A stretch of DNA of 64,000 bases from Neorhizobium galegae (GCF_017877135.1 NZ_JAGIPH010000003.1:62001-126000); one strand, 5' to 3'. Counted from the first letter of the stretch, positions 54,728-64,000 are shown. Made by a program: numbers and translations. The notes: a model not told the origin generated them from the letters alone.

Positions 54728-55795
54728 ATGGCTGATCATCACGTCGTCATCGACCAACTCGTGAAGACCTATCCGGGCGCGCCGAAACCTTCCGTCGACA
54801 GCGTCAGCTTCTCCTTGCCGCGCGGCGAGATGCTGGCGCTTCTCGGACCATCGGGCTGCGGTAAGACGACGATCCTGCGGATGATCGCCGGCCTTGTCGA
54901 CCCGACGTCGGGGGCGATCCGGATCGACGGTCGGGACGTGTCGTCGATCCCCGTGCACAAGCGCAACATGGGCATGATCTTCCAGGCTTATGCCCTGTTT
55001 CCCCACATGACGGTGGCCGAGAACATTTCCTTTGGTCTGGAAATGCGCAAGGTCGGGCGAAGCGAGCGGGAGGAGCGTGTCCTGAAGGCGCTCGATCTCG
55101 TCAAGCTTACGGGCCTTGGCGGGCGCAAGGTAAGCCAGCTCTCCGGCGGCCAGCAGCAGCGTGCGGCGATTGCCCGCTCGCTGGTGATCGAGCCGGAACT
55201 TCTGCTTCTCGACGAGCCGCTGTCCAATCTCGATGCCAAGCTGCGTGACGAGATGCGGGATGAAATCCGCGACATCCAGGCGCGCACGGGTGTCACGGCG
55301 ATCTTCGTGACGCATGACCAGGACGAGGCGCTGTCGATGGCCGACCGGCTGGCGGTGATGTCGGCGGGCCGGCTGGAGCAGATCGGCACGCCGCGCGAAA
55401 TCTTTGACCGGCCGCAGACCCAGTTCGTTGCCTCCTTCATCGGCGCGGGAACCTTCTTCAAGGGCAAGGTGGTCGAGCCCGGCCTTGCCATGGTCGAGGG
55501 GCTGAAGCCGCTGCGCTTTACCAGTCATGCGAGGCTCGGTTCGACCGTGCAACTGCTGATCCGTCCCCACCGGCTGGTCCTGGCAACCGATGCAGGCCAG
55601 CCGAACAGCTTTACCGGCACGGTCGAGCATGTCGTCTATCGCGGCCAGACGCTCACCCTGCAGGTGCGCTGCGGTGACAGGCTGTTGCAGGCCGATCTGC
55701 CGACGCATGCCGGCGTGCTGCCGGAAAAGCAGAGCGAGGTCACGCTGTCTGTGGCTGCCGAGGATGTCACGCTGGTGGGCGAGGAGGCACCATGA
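54728..55795 (+). CDS. Polyamine-type ABC transporter ATP-binding protein (PotA-like)
   Basis: The 355-aa ATPase has Walker A (LGPSGCGKTTILRMIAGL), signature QLSGGQQQRAAIARSL, Walker B (LLLLDEPLSNLDAKLR), switch His (FVTHDQDEA) and a C-terminal TOBE domain. The sequence from ATG 54728 begins with the ATPase fold; upstream frame overlaps the binding-protein end. Its stop overlaps the next gene by 4 bases (ATGA). Confidence 0.9.
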   Translation: MADHHVVIDQLVKTYPGAPKPSVDSVSFSLPRGEMLALLGPSGCGKTTILRMIAGLVDPTSGAIRIDGRDVSSIPVHKRNMGMIFQAYALFPHMTVAENISFGLEMRKVGRSEREERVLKALDLVKLTGLGGRKVSQLSGGQQQRAAIARSLVIEPELLLLDEPLSNLDAKLRDEMRDEIRDIQARTGVTAIFVTHDQDEALSMADRLAVMSAGRLEQIGTPREIFDRPQTQFVASFIGAGTFFKGKVVEPGLAMVEGLKPLRFTSHARLGSTVQLLIRPHRLVLATDAGQPNSFTGTVEHVVYRGQTLTLQVRCGDRLLQADLPTHAGVLPEKQSEVTLSVAAEDVTLVGEEAP

Positions 55796-56673
55796 GTGCC
55801 GCGCCTGCCACAGGCTCCCCCCGAAGCGGGGGGAACTCCCGCGCGCTGCTGCTGATGCTGCTTCTGCCGGGGCTTGCCGCCCTGATGGTGACCTTTCTTC
55901 TGCCGCTGATCTGGCTGCTGCGCGCCTCGTTTGCCTCCGACACGACCAGCGCGTTCGGCGGTGGCGATGTCACGCTCGAGTCCTACCGGGCGGTGCTGTT
56001 TGATCCGTTCTACTGGCAGGTGGCCTGGAACACGCTGGTGCTCGGCTTCAACGTCGCCGTGCCCGCGGTCGTTCTCTCCTATCCGATCGCGCTCTTTCTC
56101 ACCCGCACCACCAGCCGGTTTCGCGGCGTGCTGACGGCGCTTGCCGTTGCGCCGCTGCTGACATCCTCCGTCGTGCGCACCTATGGCTGGATGGTGATCC
56201 TCGGGGATCGTGGCGTGATCAACAGCGGGCTGCAGGCGCTGTCGCTGACCGGTGGCCCCATTCGCCTGTCCAACAACAGTCTGGGCGCGACGGTTGCCCT
56301 GGTCGAGATCCTGATGCCCTATGCCATTCTCGCCATGCTGAGCGGCTTTGGCCGGCTCAATCTGCAGCTGGAGGAAGCGGCCGCCATGCTCGGCGCCAAC
56401 CGCTTGAAAGTGTTCACCCGCATTATCCTGCCGCTTAGCCTGCCGGGCGTGCTGACGGCGGCCCTGTTGGTCTTCGTTCTGGCCATCTCCTCCTTCGTCA
56501 CGCCGCGGCTGATGGGCGGCGGGCGCGTCTTCGTGCTGGGGACGGAAGTCTTCAACGAGGCGACTGTGACGCTCAACTGGCCGCTGGCTGCCGCTCTTTC
56601 CGTCATGCTGCTCGTTCTGTTCAGCAGCATCATCCTACTCTACCAGCGCGCGCTGAGCGCGCTCGAGACGTGA
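55792..56673 (+). CDS. Polyamine-type ABC transporter permease (PotB-like)
   Basis: The 293-aa protein has six membrane segments and the coupling loop LEEAAAMLGANRLKVFTRIILPLSLPGVL, typical of PotB. The first 25 residues are polar with a GSPRSGGNS stretch. It overlaps the ATPase gene by 4 bases and is followed directly by the second permease. Confidence 0.9.
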   Translation: MSAAPATGSPRSGGNSRALLLMLLLPGLAALMVTFLLPLIWLLRASFASDTTSAFGGGDVTLESYRAVLFDPFYWQVAWNTLVLGFNVAVPAVVLSYPIALFLTRTTSRFRGVLTALAVAPLLTSSVVRTYGWMVILGDRGVINSGLQALSLTGGPIRLSNNSLGATVALVEILMPYAILAMLSGFGRLNLQLEEAAAMLGANRLKVFTRIILPLSLPGVLTAALLVFVLAISSFVTPRLMGGGRVFVLGTEVFNEATVTLNWPLAAALSVMLLVLFSSIILLYQRALSALET

Positions 56674-56681
56674 GGCACGCC

Positions 56682-57476
56682 ATGGCGGACAAGAATTTCC
56701 TTCCCAGGTTGTCCTGGGCCATCCTGATCACGCTGCTCTATCTCTTCCTGCTGGCGCCGATCATCATCGTCTTCATCATTTCCTTCGATACCCGCCAGTA
56801 TCTGGCCTTTCCGCCCGAGAGCCTGTCCTTCGGCTCCTACGTCAAGGTCTTCCACAATGCGAAGTTCGTCTCCGCCTTCTGGCGAAGCCTTGCCATCGGG
56901 GCGGTCGTCGGCTTCGTGGCGGTATCGGCCGGCATGCTGCTTTCGCTGTCTCTGGTGCGCTACAGATTTCGCGGACGGGGAGCGGTGAATTTCCTCATTC
57001 TGGCGCCGTTCCTGGTGCCGCATATCGTGCTGGCCGTTGGGATCATGCTGGTGATTGCGCCGATCGGTCTCCTGGACAGCTATCCGGGCATCGTGCTTGC
57101 GCATCTCGGCATCACCATTCCTTACACGGTGCGCACCATCACCATGAGCCTCACGGCGGTCGATGCGCGTGTCGAAGAGGCGGCACGGGTGCATGGCGCA
57201 TCGCCGCTGATGGTCTTCTGGCGGATCACTTTGCCGCTGGTGCGCCCGGGCCTGGTGGCCGGCGGCGTGATCGCCTTTCTGATTTCCTTCGACGAAGCGA
57301 CGATCTCGCTGTTCATCGTGTCGGTGAAGGCCTCGACGCTGCCGACGGAGATCTATCACTATCTCGAGCACTCTACCGACCCACAGATCGCAGCACTCTC
57401 GGTCATCCTCATCCTCATCTCGGTTGTCGTGGTGATCGGGGTGGAAAGGCTGATCGGCCTGCGCAAGGCGCTCTGA
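56682..57476 (+). CDS. Polyamine-type ABC transporter permease (PotC-like)
   Basis: The 264-aa protein has about six membrane segments and the coupling loop VEEAARVHGASPLMVFWRITLPLVRPG, with ISFDEATISLF typical of PotC. GAGG lies six bases before ATG 56682; an overlapping GTG at 56670 (GTGA with the previous stop) is the alternative. The next gene starts one base after its stop. Confidence 0.9.
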   Translation: MADKNFLPRLSWAILITLLYLFLLAPIIIVFIISFDTRQYLAFPPESLSFGSYVKVFHNAKFVSAFWRSLAIGAVVGFVAVSAGMLLSLSLVRYRFRGRGAVNFLILAPFLVPHIVLAVGIMLVIAPIGLLDSYPGIVLAHLGITIPYTVRTITMSLTAVDARVEEAARVHGASPLMVFWRITLPLVRPGLVAGGVIAFLISFDEATISLFIVSVKASTLPTEIYHYLEHSTDPQIAALSVILILISVVVVIGVERLIGLRKAL

Positions 57477-57477
57477 C

Positions 57478-58974
57478 ATGCAGGTTGAAACGAGGTCCGG
57501 CACCGTCGAGGGTTTTCAAGAAAATGGCTACGCCGTCTTTCTCGGCGTTCCCTATGCAGCTCCAATCACGCCCGAGCGCCGCTTTGCCGCGCCACAGCCG
57601 GTGGAGCGCTGGTCCGGCATTCGCAAGGCAGACAGGCTGAGCGCCGTCTGTCCGCAGATCCCGACCTATGGCCCGGTCGGAACAGCTGCCACCTCCAGCC
57701 TCGATGTCGGCGAGGATTTCCTGACGCTCAACATCCGCACGCCTTCGCTCGATGGTTCAGCGCCCGTTCTGGTCTGGATCCATGGCGGCGGCTATGCGGT
57801 CGGATCGGCCAACGAGGCTGTGCTGCAGAGCGGTGCCTTTGCCGCAAGCGGCATTGTCGAGGTCACCGTCAATTACCGGCTGGGCGCGCTCGGCTTCCTG
57901 CACCTCAGCGACGGGTCGCCGGACAATCGTGGCCTGCTCGACCAGATCGCCGCGCTTCAATGGGTGAAGGAAAACATTTCGGCCTTTGGCGGCGATCCGG
58001 CGCGGGTGACGCTGGCGGGACGATCGGCCGGCGGCTTTTCCGTCGCCGCCCTCATAGCCATGCCGCAGGCGAGGGGGCTGTTTTCCAAAGCCATGCCGCA
58101 GAGCGGGGCAAGCACCGCCATCGCAACCACGGACGATGCCGTAAAGCTCAATCGACGCTTCCTCGCATATCTGCAGGCGGATGAGGCGGCGCTTCACACG
58201 ATGCCCATCGAGCGGCTGCTGATCGCCCAGCGCGACCTTTGCAACCAGTCCTACACGCACCACGATTTTGCCCGCGATGGCTCGGCCGCCATGCTCGGCG
58301 TTCCCTTCGTGCCGGTCATCGACGGCGTCTCTCTTCCCCGCCATCCGGAAGAGGCCGCGCTGCTTGGTAAAACGGCTGACGTGCCGATGATGATCGGATG
58401 CACCACGGCGGAATATTCGACGCATGCGACGGCGCAGCCGCCGATGGATTTTGGCGATGCGGCAAGGCTTCTGCATGAACGGGTCCAGCCCATGGGGTGG
58501 ACCGGCGCCGAAATCATCGGGCGATACCGTGAGGCGCTGCCGGACCATTCGCCCCTCGGCATCTGGCGCGCCATCGGCGGCGACCTCGTGTTCCAGAACC
58601 CGGCGACTCGCTTTGCCAGGCTGCACGCCGTCCGCCAGCCGGTCTACAAATATCTCTACGGTGCAATTGAAGCCGACGAACTGGGGGAAAGACATGGCGC
58701 CGAAGTGGCCGATGTCTGGTATCGCCGCGGCATGGATGTGGCGCGGCTTCCCGCTCGCCACGCAGTCAGTGACCCGCTCTTTGCCGAAAGCGTACACGCG
58801 GTCTGGGCCTCGTTCATCCGCGATCATCAGCCGGTAACGCCAGCCGGTCTCTGGCCCCGCTATTGTCGCGAGGAACCGACAGTCTTGCGCCTGCAGCGCA
58901 GGGCAGGTTTTTCGTTTGAAACCGATCCGTTCGATGCCCGCACCAGATTTTGGCAGCATGACGATGCTGCATAG
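57478..58974 (+). CDS. Type B carboxylesterase
   Basis: The 498-aa alpha/beta hydrolase has the oxyanion motif WIHGGGYAVGSAN (100-112), the nucleophile elbow GRSAGG with Ser183 (most relatives have GESAGG) and DFLTLNIRTP. No signal peptide is seen, so it acts in the cytoplasm on an ester or carbamate. It starts one base after the permease stop and closes the transporter unit, suggesting that the imported compound is hydrolysed here. Confidence 0.87.
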   Translation: MQVETRSGTVEGFQENGYAVFLGVPYAAPITPERRFAAPQPVERWSGIRKADRLSAVCPQIPTYGPVGTAATSSLDVGEDFLTLNIRTPSLDGSAPVLVWIHGGGYAVGSANEAVLQSGAFAASGIVEVTVNYRLGALGFLHLSDGSPDNRGLLDQIAALQWVKENISAFGGDPARVTLAGRSAGGFSVAALIAMPQARGLFSKAMPQSGASTAIATTDDAVKLNRRFLAYLQADEAALHTMPIERLLIAQRDLCNQSYTHHDFARDGSAAMLGVPFVPVIDGVSLPRHPEEAALLGKTADVPMMIGCTTAEYSTHATAQPPMDFGDAARLLHERVQPMGWTGAEIIGRYREALPDHSPLGIWRAIGGDLVFQNPATRFARLHAVRQPVYKYLYGAIEADELGERHGAEVADVWYRRGMDVARLPARHAVSDPLFAESVHAVWASFIRDHQPVTPAGLWPRYCREEPTVLRLQRRAGFSFETDPFDARTRFWQHDDAA

Positions 58975-59083
58975 GCTCACCTGCACATGTCTTAGGCCGG
59001 CCACGCGGCGTCGCTATCCTTCCCGTACCGCATCATCGACAATGGACCGGTGATTCGGGATGTCCAAGTCCACAGGAGCATTG

Positions 59084-60028
59084 ATGCCGCCTGAATACCT
59101 CGATACCCGCCAGCTGGAAGCATTCGTTGCGGTCATCTCGATCGGCAGCATGACCGGTGCTGCAAAGGCGCTGGGAAAGTCGCAGCCTGTCGTGACCCGC
59201 CTGATCCAGGATCTGGAGCACGAATTGGGGTTTCCGCTTTTGCATCGCAACGGCCCGCGCATCGGGCCGACCGCGCAAGGCATTGCCTTCTTTGCAGAGG
59301 CCGAGCTGTTCCTGAGTGGCTTGAGGACGATCAGCGAGCGGGCCCGAAAGATCGAATCGTCACAGGCAAAGGCCATCGAACTCGCATCCATCCCGGCCAT
59401 TGCGGCCGGCATCGTTCCGCTGGCCCTGCAGGATCTCCCCGCCGAGCTCTTTCCCGCCCATGTCCATGTACAGAGCATTGCGTCGGAGAGCGTGGTTCAG
59501 GCGGTTGTGGCACGGACGGCCGATGTCGGCATCGCGAGCCTGCCGCTCGACAATCCCGGCGTCGATGTGCACTGGATCGGCGAGGTGCCCTGCGTCGCCG
59601 TGGTGGCCGCCGGTGATCCTTTGGCCAGCCGCGAGGCAATCCGTCCGGAAGACCTGAAGAGCCGCCGCCTGATCGCGTCCGCCAATCCTTACCGGCTGCG
59701 GATGCGCATCGACGAGGCGCTTGCGGAATTGTCGATCGAGCCGGGCGGCGTCATCGACAGCAATGCCACCTATGTCTCGCTGTCGCTGGCGCGCGCGGGG
59801 CTTGGCGTCGCCATCGTCGAATCGGTGACGCTGAGCGGGCTGCCTGTGGCCGATGTCGTCGTGGTGCCGCTTGCCTTTCACATCCCCTTCTACTGGGGCG
59901 TGATTACCGCAACCGGCGCACCTCTGCCGTCCACCGTGCAGCGTCTGATCGCCGCGATCGAACGGCGGGCGAACGCCTTGCCCAACTATCGCCGGCATGA
60001 GCACATCGTCTCGCCGAAGAGCGGCTGA
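59084..60028 (+). CDS. LysR family transcriptional regulator
   Basis: The 314-aa regulator has the winged helix at residues about 5-65 (LEAFVAVISIGSMTGAAKALGKSQPVVTRLIQDLEHELGFPLLHRNGPRIGPTAQG) and an effector-binding domain. ATG 59084 is preferred because AGGAG stands seven bases before it; ATG 59060 is an alternative. It lies 109 bases after the esterase gene in the same direction, so it probably regulates the eight-gene unit upstream. Confidence 0.87.
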   Translation: MPPEYLDTRQLEAFVAVISIGSMTGAAKALGKSQPVVTRLIQDLEHELGFPLLHRNGPRIGPTAQGIAFFAEAELFLSGLRTISERARKIESSQAKAIELASIPAIAAGIVPLALQDLPAELFPAHVHVQSIASESVVQAVVARTADVGIASLPLDNPGVDVHWIGEVPCVAVVAAGDPLASREAIRPEDLKSRRLIASANPYRLRMRIDEALAELSIEPGGVIDSNATYVSLSLARAGLGVAIVESVTLSGLPVADVVVVPLAFHIPFYWGVITATGAPLPSTVQRLIAAIERRANALPNYRRHEHIVSPKSG

Positions 60029-60095
60029 ACCATCACGTCGCGCAGGGGGGCAGGGGCGGCGAGGCTGGATGTCGATATCTCAAGATGGCTGATCT

Positions 60096-61094
60096 CTACT
60101 CTGTCGCAGAGTGTCTTGCGCGCAAGGCCCGCGGTGGATGGCCGAAATGGCCCTTGAAGCGTGTAGAGAAACTGGCCGCATAGCCATAGCCCACTTCCGC
60201 TGAGATTTGTGAGACAGACAGGTCGGTGTCCAGAAGTAGTCGGCGGGCCTCGTTCATGCGCAGGCTGTCGATGAACTGCGCGACCGACACGCCATAGAGC
60301 CGTTTGAAACCGTAGAAGAGTTTCGTGCGATTGACCCCGACCCGCCGGCTGAGCGTCTGGATATCCGGGGGATCTTTGTAGCAACCCTCGAGTATCATGT
60401 GCGCGGTCCGCACGGCCGCAATATCGGCCTGGCTCAGCCTTTGCGCTGCTGCCTTGCGCGTCTGCGCGACACCGTCGATGGCAGAGAGGATGATGTCCTG
60501 AGCCTTAGTGGTCACGAAGGCCGCGTCGAGCATGCTCGTATAGCCGCGGCCGAGAATGGCCTGCGTCGTGCTGCGCAGGGTCGGCGTGAAAGCCAGGGGA
60601 TAATGCATCCGCTCCTCATCGCCCTCGGGCAGCTGATCGCGCAGCCGGATGCCGAAAAACCCCTCGATCCAGTCGGGACGACAGGCAATCGTGACGAAAG
60701 TCTGGCGCTGCTCGGCAGGCACACGCTCCCGAATGCGATCATCCGCCCCGGCCAGGAGAACGCCCGCCGCATTATCGGTAAGTTCCGGCCGTACCTCACG
60801 GCCGATCCAGGTCTCGATCGAGACATCGAAGCCGAAATGGAAACGAAAGAGGCCATCGTCGCAGATCTCGTAGCGCCGTTCCTCCTGAAAGGTGCAGTTG
60901 GCCACGAGAACGCGCATGTCGGGGGTATTCACGTAGAGGAGATGACCCTCGCCCTCATCGACGTTCAGCCGCTTTGAGGTGCATTCGAACCATCCGTTCT
61001 TGTCCTGTTGAAGCTGGCTGTCGTCCACGATCCCCGCATCAACAAGCTGTGAAAAACTCCCCCACCGAAACGGCTTGCTCACCTTTGTCTCCAT
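60096..61094 (-). CDS. AraC family transcriptional regulator
   Basis: The 332-aa protein has an N-terminal ligand-binding region without a clear cupin signature and a C-terminal AraC domain (residues about 235-325): LSRRVGVNRTKLFYGFKRLYGVSVAQFIDSLRMNEARRLL and ISAEVGYGYAASFSTRFKGHFGHPPRALR. This is the general pattern of PchR/siderophore-type AraC regulators. It is divergent from the giant autotransporter gene over a 224-base spacer and may regulate it (inference). Confidence 0.85.
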   Translation of the reverse strand: METKVSKPFRWGSFSQLVDAGIVDDSQLQQDKNGWFECTSKRLNVDEGEGHLLYVNTPDMRVLVANCTFQEERRYEICDDGLFRFHFGFDVSIETWIGREVRPELTDNAAGVLLAGADDRIRERVPAEQRQTFVTIACRPDWIEGFFGIRLRDQLPEGDEERMHYPLAFTPTLRSTTQAILGRGYTSMLDAAFVTTKAQDIILSAIDGVAQTRKAAAQRLSQADIAAVRTAHMILEGCYKDPPDIQTLSRRVGVNRTKLFYGFKRLYGVSVAQFIDSLRMNEARRLLLDTDLSVSQISAEVGYGYAASFSTRFKGHFGHPPRALRARHSATE

Positions 61095-61318
61095 TCCCGC
61101 CAGCGCAAGCGTTATTGGTCCTGTTGCATAATGCGTGCAAGCACATCAAGCCACGGCGGCGCTGCTGATACTGCTGATTTCGAAGTTTTTGCTGCTTCGA
61201 GAAAAAGACGATACACCATCGGGAATGGCATCTCTCCATAAAATCGAATTTCGGAATCACCGTTGTTCGGGACGGCAGTGTTGCGTGCAGATTGCATGGC
61301 ATGAAAAGGGTGAGGGGA

Positions 61319-64000
61319 ATGAAGATGACTGGCTCGAACGGTTTTCCTGCTGCAGCTTGCCGCGGGAAGGAACACCACTATTCTGCGATAGGCAGAAAGC
61401 GTCGGGCGATGCGGGCCTCCACCAGCGTTCTCGCCGTCATTCTCGGCGGCTCCCTTGGTCAGCCGGCTCGTGCGGATTCCGTCTATTGGAACGGTCCGGC
61501 AGGCGGTGACTGGTTCAGCGACAGCAACTGGGTCTGGGACGGACACACCCCTGCGGCCGGCGACACCGCAACCATCAACACGTCCGGTCCCTTGATCGGG
61601 GCCGGCACGACCGGATCTGCGGGTACGCTCCTCGTCGGCACGGGACAGACGGGCTCGCTGAGCATCAACGGCACCCTTGCCAATACCAGCGCCACACTCG
61701 GCTACAGCGCTGCCGCCGAAGGCACGGTGACGGTGGGCGGCACATGGACTGTCTCGGGTTCGCTCTATGTCGGCAATGACGGCGAAGGTACTGTTTCGAT
61801 CGGCGGCGGCTCGGTCACTGCGGGCACGACCTATCTCGGCGCAGGTGTCACCGGCACCGGCGCACTGACGGTTGCTGGTCTTGGCCAGTTTTCCACCGGG
61901 TTCCTCTATGTCGGTTACGGTGGCAATGCCAACGGTCCAGGCGGCAAGGGGACGCTGACCGTCACCGCCGGTGACGTCACCAGTGCCGGCGCGATCATCG
62001 CCGACGGCATTGCCTCCAGCGGCACGGCAACCCTTTCCGGTTCTTCCAGTGAATGGAACAATACCGGCATTCTGAGCGTCGGCGGCGGCGGCATTGGCAG
62101 CCTGACGATCGAGAACGGCGCAACGATGAACAATAACGGTGATTTCGCCATCGGCGGCCTGACCTCAAGCGCCGGTAGCAGCGTCTCCGTCACCGGGACG
62201 GGGTCGACGCTGGACATCACCGGCGGCCTGATCGTCGGCAATGCCGGCAGCGCCACGCTAACCGTGGAGGATGAGGCGACGGTGACGAGTGCCAGCGCCC
62301 TGATCGGTCGTCATTCCGCAAGTTCCGCCACCGTCACCGGTTCCGGCTCGTCCTGGTCCACCGGCGCACTGGTCATCGGCGGTGACAGCGGAGATGCCAG
62401 CGGCACGCTGGGCGAGGGCACGCTGACGATCTCGGATGGGGGCGCGGTCAGCAGCACATCGGCACGGCTCGGCGATGTCTTCGGAGCTGAGGGCTCGCTG
62501 ATTGTCGATGGCGCTCTCTCCGGCTGGACGATTACCGGCGGCAATCTCGAAATCGGAAGCTCCGGCACGGGCTCAGTCACGATCCGCAACGGCGCGACGC
62601 TCAGCTCCGCCAATGCAATCCTTGGCCAGAATGCCAATGCCAGCGGCACGGCGACCATCACCGGCACCGGCAGTTCCTGGACTGCCAGCGGCAATATCTA
62701 TGTCGGCAATGGCGGCGATGGTGACCTCTCGGTGCGTGCGGGCGCCACTGTCAGCAGCGACGCCGGCTATGTCGGCACGATGGCCGGCTCCAATTCGTCT
62801 GTCACGATTGACGGATCGGGGTCCGAATGGACCATGACGTCCCCCTTCATCGCCGGTTACAATGGCAATGCGACGGTGACGCTCAGCAATGGTGGCCGCA
62901 TCAGCGCGCTTCAGGGCACGCTCGGGGATCTCGCCGGATCGACCGGTACGATGACCGTGACCGGCACGGGTTCCCAATGGAACGCCTTCGTCGACAACAG
63001 CATCGCCTATTCCGGATATATGAATGTCGGCCGCTTCGGAGACGGGGCTCTGACTGTTTCCGATGGCGGCAGCGTGACCGGCTACCGGCTCTATATCGGC
63101 AACGAGGCCGGCTCCAGCGGCACCGTGCTGCTGACGGGTGCGGGCTCGAAGGTCGACATGACGAGCCGCCTCTATATCGGCGCCGACGGTGACGGCGCAC
63201 TGACGCTGACGGACGGGGCGACGCTGAAGGCCGGCGATATCCGCATCGCCTACGCGGCAGGCATTACGGGCACGCTCAACATCGGGGCGGCATCCGGGCA
63301 GGCGGCCGCAACAGCCGGCACGCTCGACACCAGCGCCATCGAATTCGGCGACGGCACCGGCACGCTGGTGCTCAACCATACGGGCAGCGCCTACGACCTC
63401 TCGGCCGATATCAGCGGCGGCGGTCAGCTTCTCGTCGAAAGCGGGACGACGACCCTGTCCGGCGCCAATAGCTACAGCGGCGGCACGACGATTTCGGGCG
63501 GCACACTGATCGGCACCTCGGGCAGCAGTTTCGGCACGGGTGCCATCGTCAACAATGGCGCACTGGTGGTGAACGGCAGCGGCGAGTTGTCCAACGACAT
63601 GTCCGGCTCCGGCTCCTTCGAAAAGGCCGGCAGCGGCACGCTCACCCTTTCGGGCACCAACACCTATACCGGTGGCACGACGATCTCCGGCGGCACGCTG
63701 GCGGTGACGACCACCAGCCTCTTTGGCAATGTCGCCAATTACGGCACGCTGCTCTTCGATCAGGCAACCGACGGCACCTTCGCCGGCGATATTTCCGGCA
63801 CCGGTAATCTCGTCAAGGACGGCACTGGCGTCGTGACCCTCACCGGCAACCTGACCTATAGCGGCACCACCACGGTCCTGGCCGGCAAGCTCATCGGCAA
63901 CACCTCGACGCTCGGCGGCTCGGTCATCAACGAAGGCCGCCTTGAATTCGATCAGGCCTTCGACGGCACCTATAGCAGCGTGATCTCGGGTTCCGGCAGC
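61319..64000 (+). CDS. Giant autotransporter/adhesin with repeated passenger domain (3' partial)
   Basis: The frame is open from 61319 to the window end (894 codons) and lacks a stop, so the C-terminal beta-barrel lies beyond. ATG 61319 gives a 51-residue long signal region ending QPARA; ATG 61409 gives an ordinary 22-residue signal. The first part is WNGPAGGDWFSDSNWVWDG, then about ten copies of a 50-58-residue unit with GxGSxWxxxG and LxVGNxGxG. From about 63450 it turns to PATR/TIGR02601-type strands (LSGTNTYTGGTTISGGTL) about 190 bases apart. Ser/Thr/Gly-rich composition, no Cys, fits a secreted beta-helix adhesin. Confidence 0.9.
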   Translation, partial: MKMTGSNGFPAAACRGKEHHYSAIGRKRRAMRASTSVLAVILGGSLGQPARADSVYWNGPAGGDWFSDSNWVWDGHTPAAGDTATINTSGPLIGAGTTGSAGTLLVGTGQTGSLSINGTLANTSATLGYSAAAEGTVTVGGTWTVSGSLYVGNDGEGTVSIGGGSVTAGTTYLGAGVTGTGALTVAGLGQFSTGFLYVGYGGNANGPGGKGTLTVTAGDVTSAGAIIADGIASSGTATLSGSSSEWNNTGILSVGGGGIGSLTIENGATMNNNGDFAIGGLTSSAGSSVSVTGTGSTLDITGGLIVGNAGSATLTVEDEATVTSASALIGRHSASSATVTGSGSSWSTGALVIGGDSGDASGTLGEGTLTISDGGAVSSTSARLGDVFGAEGSLIVDGALSGWTITGGNLEIGSSGTGSVTIRNGATLSSANAILGQNANASGTATITGTGSSWTASGNIYVGNGGDGDLSVRAGATVSSDAGYVGTMAGSNSSVTIDGSGSEWTMTSPFIAGYNGNATVTLSNGGRISALQGTLGDLAGSTGTMTVTGTGSQWNAFVDNSIAYSGYMNVGRFGDGALTVSDGGSVTGYRLYIGNEAGSSGTVLLTGAGSKVDMTSRLYIGADGDGALTLTDGATLKAGDIRIAYAAGITGTLNIGAASGQAAATAGTLDTSAIEFGDGTGTLVLNHTGSAYDLSADISGGGQLLVESGTTTLSGANSYSGGTTISGGTLIGTSGSSFGTGAIVNNGALVVNGSGELSNDMSGSGSFEKAGSGTLTLSGTNTYTGGTTISGGTLAVTTTSLFGNVANYGTLLFDQATDGTFAGDISGTGNLVKDGTGVVTLTGNLTYSGTTTVLAGKLIGNTSTLGGSVINEGRLEFDQAFDGTYSSVISGSGS

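Noticed and set aside
61700..63900. Tandem DNA repeats or CRISPR-like array
   Set aside because: The repeats are degenerate at DNA level, keep the reading frame, and encode adhesin beta-strand units; there are no constant repeats with unique spacers.

Overview
The window is chromosomal DNA of an alphaproteobacterium, most likely of the Rhizobiaceae (Rhizobium/Agrobacterium/Shinella-like). The evidence is the complete six-gene very-long-chain fatty acid cluster of rhizobial lipid A (acpXL to lpxXL), the DUF1127/LysR pair, the many ABC importers with their own regulators, the Zur-controlled zinc genes, and the uniformly high-GC codon use. I see no insertion sequence, phage, integrase, CRISPR array, tRNA or rRNA, and no convincing pseudogene. 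The first and last genes are cut by the window edges.

Left third (1-18.6 kb): a mechanosensitive channel (cut at its 5' end); a dimethylglycine/sarcosine dehydrogenase-like flavoprotein; a stand-alone double-receiver protein; a DUF1003 membrane protein; a GlxA/GbdR-like AraC regulator; a DUF1127 small protein divergent from a LysR regulator across a repeat-rich promoter; a formyltransferase; an entericidin; a heme oxygenase; a glycine betaine/choline-type ABC importer (proX-proW-proV order); cobU; a TauE/SafE exporter; and a nucleoside hydrolase. The flavoprotein, the GlxA regulator and the betaine-type importer suggest methylated-amine uptake and breakdown.

Middle (18.8-36.4 kb): acpXL-fabZXL-fabF2XL-fabF1XL-adh2XL-lpxXL, which builds and attaches the long acyl chain of lipid A. 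One of its two ketosynthases has lost its catalytic residues. Then come gnd, an aldo-keto reductase, an RcnB-like periplasmic protein, a metallophosphoesterase, and a zinc-homeostasis block (COG0523 GTPase, znuA, then divergent znuC-znuB-zur) with shared candidate Zur boxes. A fumarylacetoacetase-family hydrolase, a gamma-carbonic anhydrase and a GGDEF cyclase follow on the minus strand.

Right part (36.6-64 kb): a Prc/Tsp protease; a sugar ABC importer divergent from a ROK repressor, a Gfo/Idh/MocA oxidoreductase and a ThuA-domain protein (a ThuAB-like sugar module); a KaiC-like ATPase overlapping a hybrid histidine kinase; an apparent eight-gene unit of unknown substrate (FMO-like flavoprotein, DsbA/HCCA-isomerase-like protein, metal-site-degenerate dipeptidase homologue, spermidine/putrescine-type ABC importer, carboxylesterase) followed by a LysR gene; an AraC regulator; and the 5' part of a giant repeat-built autotransporter that runs off the window. 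The best candidates for undescribed biology are the 50.4-60.0 kb unit, the KaiC/kinase pair and the catalytically dead ketosynthase.
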